This document shows positions 59,675 through 64,000 of a DNA stretch of 64,000 bases, piece by piece. This DNA is from MFD01275-c22 sp963705885 (GTDB lineage: Bacteria > Actinomycetota > Actinomycetes > JACCUZ01), in the NCBI GenBank assembly GCA_963705885.1, contig OY970120.1:3038001-3102000 (forward strand), written 5' to 3'. The notes beneath the pieces were generated by a model that was not told where the DNA came from, did no database searches, and saw nothing but the letters and a program-made list of their open reading frames with translations. The position numbers and the translations under genes are program-made. Numbering within the stretch: position 1 is the stretch's first letter; each line of letters begins with the position of its first letter.

Positions 59675-61407
59675 CACCCCTCCTCGACCAGTCGCTGCAG
59701 GCGCAGCCGGTTGATCTTCCCGAGCTCCTCGCGCACGACCCGCCGCTCGGTCGCCGCGTCGTTGCCCAGCCGCGAGCGCAGCACCGCGAGCAGCTCCTCG
59801 CCCGTGCGGCCGCTCGCGCACACGAGGTAGACGTGACCGAAGCGCTGCTCGTACGCGCGGTTGCCCGCGGCCAGCGCCGCCAGCGTCTCGTCCCCCGTGA
59901 CGCCCGCCTGCTCGCGACGGGAGGCTGCTCCCTCGGTCCGCTCGCCGATGCGGGGGTGGCCTGACAGGGCCTGGTCGAGGTCGTCCTCCGACATCGCTGC
60001 CAGAGCGCTCTCGGCGGCCGCATAGAGCCCGGCCGCGGAGCCGAACGGTCGTGCCGACGCGACCGAGTCAGCCCATCGCGACGAGGCGCACACCTCGTGG
60101 AGCAGCGCACGCAGGTCGGCCGGTGGCAGCCGGGTCAGCGCCTTCAGGCCGGTCAGCGGCCGGCGGGCGTAGCCGGCGAGGTCGCGTGGCTCGAGCGACG
60201 TCGCCGCGAGGACCTCGTCGAGGTCGAGCGCGCCGCAGTCGACCCCGCGGTGCAGGAACCCCGCGAGGGCGAACGCGGTGGCCGGCTCGTCGAGGACGCC
60301 GGAGTCGGCCCTGTCCGCGTACGCGCGCAGGCGCGCGGCCGCGGCCGGCAGGCCCTCGCGGTAGAAGGCGTACGTCGCGAGGTACCGCGTCGGCAGCTGC
60401 GCGGCGTGCAGGTCCCAGCCCTGGTAGACGCCGCGTTCGAGCGACCGGCGGACGAGCCGCGCGTGCAGCGCCCACGCCGCGTGCACCGCCGCGCGGTCGC
60501 CGACCGGCAGCACGTTGGTCGAGCCGTCGCTGACCCGCACCCCGGTCTGCGCGGCGGCCACGGCCATCACGTCCTTGGCGTGGTCGGCGACCGGGTGCTC
60601 CATCGACTGGTAGGCCGCGGCCACCCCGAGCGACGCGCTGTAGTCGTAGGTGCCGTAGTGCAGCCCGGTGCACCTGCCCGCAGCCGCATGCACCATCGGC
60701 GCCACCGCTGCCGCCCCGTCGGCGCCGAGGACGGCCTGCGGCGTCTCGACCTGGATCTCGAAGCGCAGCGCCATCCCGGCCAACCGATGCGCGGCCTCGA
60801 GCCGCTCGCAGAGCAGCACCATGGCGCGCACCTGCTCGACCGACGTGACCTTGGGCAGGGTCACGACGAAGCCGTCAGGCAGTCCCCCGGCCGCCGCGAG
60901 CACGAGGTCGAGCGACCGGATGCCGCGGCGACGGGTGGGCCGTTCGAGCGACTTCGTGCGCACGCCGCTCACGAAGGGCGAGCCGTCGCGGCCGCCGAGC
61001 GCGCGGAGCAGGGCACCGGCCCCTGCCGCGTGCCCGTCCTCCTCCGCGTCGTCGCGGTGGCCGTAGCCGTCCTCGAGGTCCAGCCGCAGGTCCTCGACCG
61101 GCTCGCGGTCGAGCTTCGCCAGCACGCGGGGCCAGACCTGCTCCACGAGGGCCGCCGGCAGTCCTGTGACACCGGCCATCGTGGCCGGGTCGCCGCCGTG
61201 CTCGTCGACCGCCGCCATGGCCGCCCGCCCGGTCTCCGCGACGAGGTCGGGTGCCGCGCGGTCGGCGGGCACGTACAGCGTGTGCACCGGCTGACGCGTG
61301 CCGGGGTCGCCGGGCCACCCCGCGGCGAGCCGGGCGTCGGCGTCGGCGAGCAGGTCGTCGACCTCGTCCAGGACGCTCCCGTCGAGGGCGCCCTCGACCG
61401 TCGTCAC
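59674..61407 (-). CDS. Fusion of DUF6986 (citrate lyase/aldolase-like) with OHCU decarboxylase
   Basis: A 577-residue protein formed of two parts. Residues 1-410 are a DUF6986/HpcH-CitE-like aldolase domain: RQPVHTLYVPADRAAPDLVA, LRLDLEDGYGHRDDAEEDGH, GFVVTLPKVTSVEQVRAMVL, ALRFEIQVETPQAVLGADG and HYGTYDYSASLGVAAAYQSM. Residues about 420-577 are OHCU decarboxylase (UraD): LPPADLRALLHEVCASSRWA, LSGHPRIGERTEGAASRREQ with the catalytic His, and LGKINRLRLQRLVEEG. No stop or frame break lies between. The GTG start at 61407 overlaps the allantoicase stop (GTGA). UraD makes S-allantoin. The aldolase part may act on glyoxylate from allantoin breakdown; this is inference. Confidence 0.9.
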   Translation of the reverse strand: MTTVEGALDGSVLDEVDDLLADADARLAAGWPGDPGTRQPVHTLYVPADRAAPDLVAETGRAAMAAVDEHGGDPATMAGVTGLPAALVEQVWPRVLAKLDREPVEDLRLDLEDGYGHRDDAEEDGHAAGAGALLRALGGRDGSPFVSGVRTKSLERPTRRRGIRSLDLVLAAAGGLPDGFVVTLPKVTSVEQVRAMVLLCERLEAAHRLAGMALRFEIQVETPQAVLGADGAAAVAPMVHAAAGRCTGLHYGTYDYSASLGVAAAYQSMEHPVADHAKDVMAVAAAQTGVRVSDGSTNVLPVGDRAAVHAAWALHARLVRRSLERGVYQGWDLHAAQLPTRYLATYAFYREGLPAAAARLRAYADRADSGVLDEPATAFALAGFLHRGVDCGALDLDEVLAATSLEPRDLAGYARRPLTGLKALTRLPPADLRALLHEVCASSRWADSVASARPFGSAAGLYAAAESALAAMSEDDLDQALSGHPRIGERTEGAASRREQAGVTGDETLAALAAGNRAYEQRFGHVYLVCASGRTGEELLAVLRSRLGNDAATERRVVREELGKINRLRLQRLVEEG

Positions 61408-62414
61408 GTCCGCGACCACCGCTCGCGCAGGTCGGCCAGCCCGTCGTCCGTGGGGCTCCCCCACAGGCGCAGCCGGGCCATGCCACCGTCGGGGTAGACG
61501 TCGAGGCGCACGTCGGTGGCCGGGTCGGCACCGTCGAGGACGAACCGGTGCCGGGTGTCGGGCAGCAGGGGGGTGCGGGCCAGCAGCTCGGTCCACGCGC
61601 CGGTCTCGCCGTCGCGGGCCGACAGCGCCGCCTCGCCCGGCGCGTTGCCGAGGAACCACGTCGTGTCGAGCTCGGCGACGCGCACCACCCCGCGCGCCAT
61701 CAGCCGCACCTCGACCCAGTCGTTGGCGTCGTCGCGGCGCCGGGCGGTCTCCCAGCCCTCACCCATCGACCGCGCCAGGCCGGGCGCGATGAGCCGGTCC
61801 GGCGAGCCGTAGAACAGGTTGCTGCACCCGGTGACCCGTCCGCCGAGGTCGAGGGCCGCCAGGTCGACCGTCCCCAGGGCCTCGACGACGGCGGGGTCCG
61901 GGACGACCTCGCCGTGCACCCGCAGCCGCGCGACGCCTCCGTCGGGGTGGATGCAGAGCCGGACGTGCGTCCAGCGCCGGTCGGAGTCGACGGCGAAGGC
62001 GTTGGCCGTGTCGCCGCGCAGCGGCGACCGGGCGACCAGCGGGGTCCAGGTGGCCGCGCGCAGCCGGTCGACGCTCGGGTTGCCGTCGGTGCACAGCGCC
62101 TCGAGCGAGGCTTCGCCGGGGAAGTTCCCGGTGAAGTGCGAGGTGTCCACGACGACCCCGCGGACGACACCGGGGGCACCGAGCCGCACGATCGCCTCGT
62201 CGTGCGTCCCCTCGTCGGCGGCCCGGCGGCGCCGGGTCTCCCAGCCGTCGTAGACCTGGCCCTTGGCGCCGAAGACCCGCGGCGTGAAGACGGCCGGCCC
62301 CGGGTTGATGAGGTTCTCGCGGCCGGCGAAGAGCTCGTCGTTGGCCCACACCACGCCGCCGCCGAGCGTCCGCACGGCGAGGTCGGGCAGCGCCAGCGCG
62401 CGCTCCAGCTCCAT
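61404..62414 (-). CDS. alc: Allantoicase
   Basis: A 336-residue protein with two allantoicase repeats. The first has GGGVVWANDELFAGRENLIN and YDGWETRRRRAADEGTHDEA; the second has VTGCSNLFYGSPDRLIAPGL and GEGWETARRRDDANDWVEVR. HPDGGVARLRVHGEV and YPDGGMARLRLWGSP end the repeats. It splits allantoate to ureidoglycolate and urea. ATG 62414 shares one base with the allantoinase stop codon; a GTG one codon earlier is possible. Confidence 0.95.
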   Translation of the reverse strand: MELERALALPDLAVRTLGGGVVWANDELFAGRENLINPGPAVFTPRVFGAKGQVYDGWETRRRRAADEGTHDEAIVRLGAPGVVRGVVVDTSHFTGNFPGEASLEALCTDGNPSVDRLRAATWTPLVARSPLRGDTANAFAVDSDRRWTHVRLCIHPDGGVARLRVHGEVVPDPAVVEALGTVDLAALDLGGRVTGCSNLFYGSPDRLIAPGLARSMGEGWETARRRDDANDWVEVRLMARGVVRVAELDTTWFLGNAPGEAALSARDGETGAWTELLARTPLLPDTRHRFVLDGADPATDVRLDVYPDGGMARLRLWGSPTDDGLADLRERWSRT

Positions 62415-63679
62415 CACGCCTCCCCTCTCGCCAGCAGGCGCCCGCCCGTGGACCCGGCGGTGACCGGCGCACCAGCCAACCACGTCCGGCGCACGACCCC
62501 GGTGAGCCGCGCCCCCGCGTACGGCGTCACCCGGTTGCGGTGGTGCAGCGTGTCCGCGTCGACCACCATCGTCTCGTCGGGCGCGATCGCGGCGAGGTCG
62601 GCCGCGCCGCCCACCCGCAGCGCGCCCTTCGTCGCGAGACCGGCCAGCGCCGCCGGCCCGGTCGACATCCACCGCACGACGTCGGCCAGCCCGTACCCGC
62701 GCCGGCGGGCCTCGGTCCAGACCAGGGGAAGCCCGATCTGCAGGGACGAGATCCCGCCCCACGCCGCGCCGAAGTCGCCGGTGTCGAGCCGCTTGAGGTC
62801 AGCCGTGCACGGCGAGTGGTCGGACACGACGAGGTCGATGACGCCCTCGGCCAGGCCACGCCACAGCCCGTCGCGGTTGCCCTCGTCGCGCACCGGCGGG
62901 CAGCACTTGAACGACGTGGCGCCGTCGGGGACGTCCGCCGCGCACAGCACCAGGTAGTGCGGGCAGGTCTCCACGGTCACCCGGACCCCGTCGGCCTTCG
63001 CCGCCGCGATCGCCGGGAGGGAACCATCGCTCGAGAGGTGCACGACGTGCACCCGCGCGCCCGTACGCCGCGCGGCGTCGAGCACCGCGCCCACCGCAGC
63101 GTCCTCGGCGGCGGCCGGCCGCGACGCGACGAACCCGCGGTACGACCGCCCGCCCGCGGCGGGGGCGACCGCCAGCACCGCGGGGTCCTCCGCGTGCACG
63201 AGGAGCAGCCCGTCGGCCGCGGCCAGCTCCTCGCAGGCACGCAGCAGCCCGTCGGTTCCGAGCGCGGGGAACTCCTCGACGCCCGAGTCCGGCAGGAAGC
63301 ACTTCACGCCGAACACGCCCGCGTCGAGCAGCCGGCCCAGCGAGCCGACGTTGGCCGGGACCGCCCCGCCCCAGAACCCGACGTCGACGGCGCACTGGCC
63401 CTCGGCGGCTGCGCGCTTCACGGCGAGCGCGTCGGGGTCCAGGGTCGGCGGGATGCTGTTGAGCGGCATGTCGAGAAGGGTCGTCACGCCGCCTGCTGCC
63501 GCTGCTCTCGTCGCGGTCGCGAAGCCCTCCCACTCCGTGCGGCCCGGCTCGTTGACGTGGACGTGGGTGTCGACCAGCCCCGGCAGGAGCACCTCGTCGG
63601 CGCCGAGCTCGACGGTCTCCGCGCCCCGCACCGACCGGTCCAGCGGGAGGACGTCGGTCACCACCCCACCGGAGACCAC
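62414..63679 (-). CDS. allB: Allantoinase, N-terminus disrupted by a duplication
   Basis: The 421-residue frame from GTG 63679 has the full dihydroorotase-like active site: GLVDTHVHVNEPGRTEWEGF, GVFGVKCFLPDSGVEEFP with the carboxylated Lys, LLLVHAEDPAV, VHVVHLSSDG and LVVSDHSPCTADLK. The normal first strand (expected about 25 residues) is missing. It is found upstream from GTG 63867 (SDLVVHAPRCVRGG) in another frame. Between lie two copies of a hairpin repeat offset by 65 bases; removing one 65-base unit puts GTG 63867 in frame with the rest. GTG 63867 also overlaps the upstream gene's stop (GTGA), so it is probably the original start. Confidence 0.9.
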   Translation of the reverse strand: MVSGGVVTDVLPLDRSVRGAETVELGADEVLLPGLVDTHVHVNEPGRTEWEGFATATRAAAAGGVTTLLDMPLNSIPPTLDPDALAVKRAAAEGQCAVDVGFWGGAVPANVGSLGRLLDAGVFGVKCFLPDSGVEEFPALGTDGLLRACEELAAADGLLLVHAEDPAVLAVAPAAGGRSYRGFVASRPAAAEDAAVGAVLDAARRTGARVHVVHLSSDGSLPAIAAAKADGVRVTVETCPHYLVLCAADVPDGATSFKCCPPVRDEGNRDGLWRGLAEGVIDLVVSDHSPCTADLKRLDTGDFGAAWGGISSLQIGLPLVWTEARRRGYGLADVVRWMSTGPAALAGLATKGALRVGGAADLAAIAPDETMVVDADTLHHRNRVTPYAGARLTGVVRRTWLAGAPVTAGSTGGRLLARGEA

Positions 63680-63704
63680 GACGGTGAGGGCCTCCTCCCC
63701 CGGC

Positions 63705-63807
63705 CCTGCTGCCCTGCCGCCACTGTTGCCGGCAGGGCAGTAGGCGGGCGGGGGGAGGGGTCGCGGGCCCCTGCTGCGCTGCCGCCACTGTTGCCGGCAG
63801 GGCAGTA
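63705..63807. repeat. Twin hairpin repeat, 65-bp tandem offset, in the allB 5' region
   Basis: Two copies of a 38-base unit lie at 63705-63742 and 63770-63807. Each contains CTGCCCTGCCG or CTGCGCTGCCG paired with CGGCAGGGCAG around a 10-base loop: stems 63709-63719/63730-63740 (perfect) and 63774-63784/63795-63805 (one mismatch). The two are offset by exactly 65 bases. The block sits between the separated pieces of the allantoinase N-terminus. Confidence 0.88.
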
Positions 63808-63863
63808 CGTGCTCGGGGACGGCCCGCCCCGGACGCAGCGGGGCGCGTGGACGACGAGGTCGC

Positions 63864-64000
63864 TCACCCGACGATGTGCTCGGGACGGACGGGCACCCGG
63901 CTGAGGAACCGACCGGTCGCGTCGCGGATCGCCGCCAGCACCGCCGGACCGGACGACACGGTGGGCGGCTCCCCCACGCCGCGCAGCCCGTACGGCGCGT
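63864..64000 (-). CDS. Xanthine dehydrogenase molybdenum subunit, C-terminal end (partial)
   Basis: The frame enters from beyond the window and reads APYGLRGVGEPPTVSSGPAV, then LAAIRDATGRFLSRVPVRPE and HIVG before a TGA at 63866-63864. GVGEPP with the catalytic Glu and the ending VPVRPEHI are characteristic of the large molybdopterin subunit of xanthine dehydrogenase. It oxidises hypoxanthine/xanthine to urate, fitting as the first step of the operon. Its stop overlaps GTG 63867. Confidence 0.88.
   Translation of the reverse strand, partial: APYGLRGVGEPPTVSSGPAVLAAIRDATGRFLSRVPVRPEHIVG

Noticed and set aside
1..64000. tRNA, rRNA or prophage genes
   Set aside because: No cloverleaf-like, rRNA-like, integrase or phage structural sequences were recognised; a dedicated tRNA scan was not possible.

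Overview
The window is chromosomal DNA from a high-GC actinobacterium. Third codon positions are strongly GC-biased, start codons are often GTG or TTG, genes are tightly coupled by ATGA/GTGA overlaps, and the gene families are actinobacterial: ergothioneine genes egtABCD, a SARP regulator, WYL pairs, DUF222/HNH proteins, MMPL, DUF4192 and DUF6986. I see no tRNA, rRNA, CRISPR array, phage or intact insertion sequence. The genus cannot be fixed from this sequence.

Layout. 1-2.7 kb: end of a SpoIIE-type phosphatase, a decayed DUF222/HNH remnant, exonuclease III and an unknown protein. 2.8-7.0 kb: a sugar ABC importer (binding protein, permease, ATPase) divergent from a LacI-type regulator, with two near-identical palindromic operators between them. 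7.0-9.8 kb: a coupled set of membrane protein, multicopper oxidase and shikimate dehydrogenase-like enzyme. 10-14.7 kb: a WXG/toxin-like protein opposite a small WXG-like partner, a CapA-like lipoprotein, an M28 peptidase lipoprotein and a hemerythrin. 14.7-20.6 kb: an EAL-GAF protein, a TetR regulator divergent from an MMPL exporter, and ornithine aminotransferase. 20.6-27.7 kb: twin hairpin repeats, a small zinc-ribbon protein, a WYL regulator pair, a histidine phosphatase, a frameshifted DUF222/HNH gene, a secreted protein, a quinone oxidoreductase and a DUF4386 remnant.

27.7-37.8 kb: a membrane GGDEF-EAL protein, a sirtuin, the 5-oxoprolinase genes pxpBCA and the ergothioneine operon egtABCD. 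38-41.6 kb: nagA and nagZ (amino-sugar and peptidoglycan recycling), a cold-shock protein, an S4-domain protein and a membrane protein. 41.6-44.1 kb: a dimethylglycine/sarcosine dehydrogenase-like gene broken by about two dozen frame changes, most of which look like loss of one CG dinucleotide. 44.1-53.1 kb: DUF421, a D-lactate dehydrogenase-like flavo/iron-sulfur protein, DUF4192, a LuxR regulator, a geranylgeranyl-reductase-like oxidase, an SRPBCC protein and a pirin. 53.2-58.5 kb: a large SARP-ATPase regulator and a berberine-bridge-type oxidase. 58.5-64 kb: a purine catabolism operon on the minus strand (xanthine dehydrogenase end, allantoinase, allantoicase, DUF6986-OHCU decarboxylase fusion, 5-hydroxyisourate hydrolase, urate oxidase).

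Main points for follow-up: the clustered CG-dinucleotide losses; a 65-bp tandem duplication that appears to break the allantoinase N-terminus; the DUF6986-UraD fusion; the paired LacI operators; and several strong hairpins, one lying inside the 3' end of the uricase gene. I did not find a clearly new multi-gene system. The least explained groupings are the copper oxidase/AroE-like operon and the WXG/toxin-like pair.
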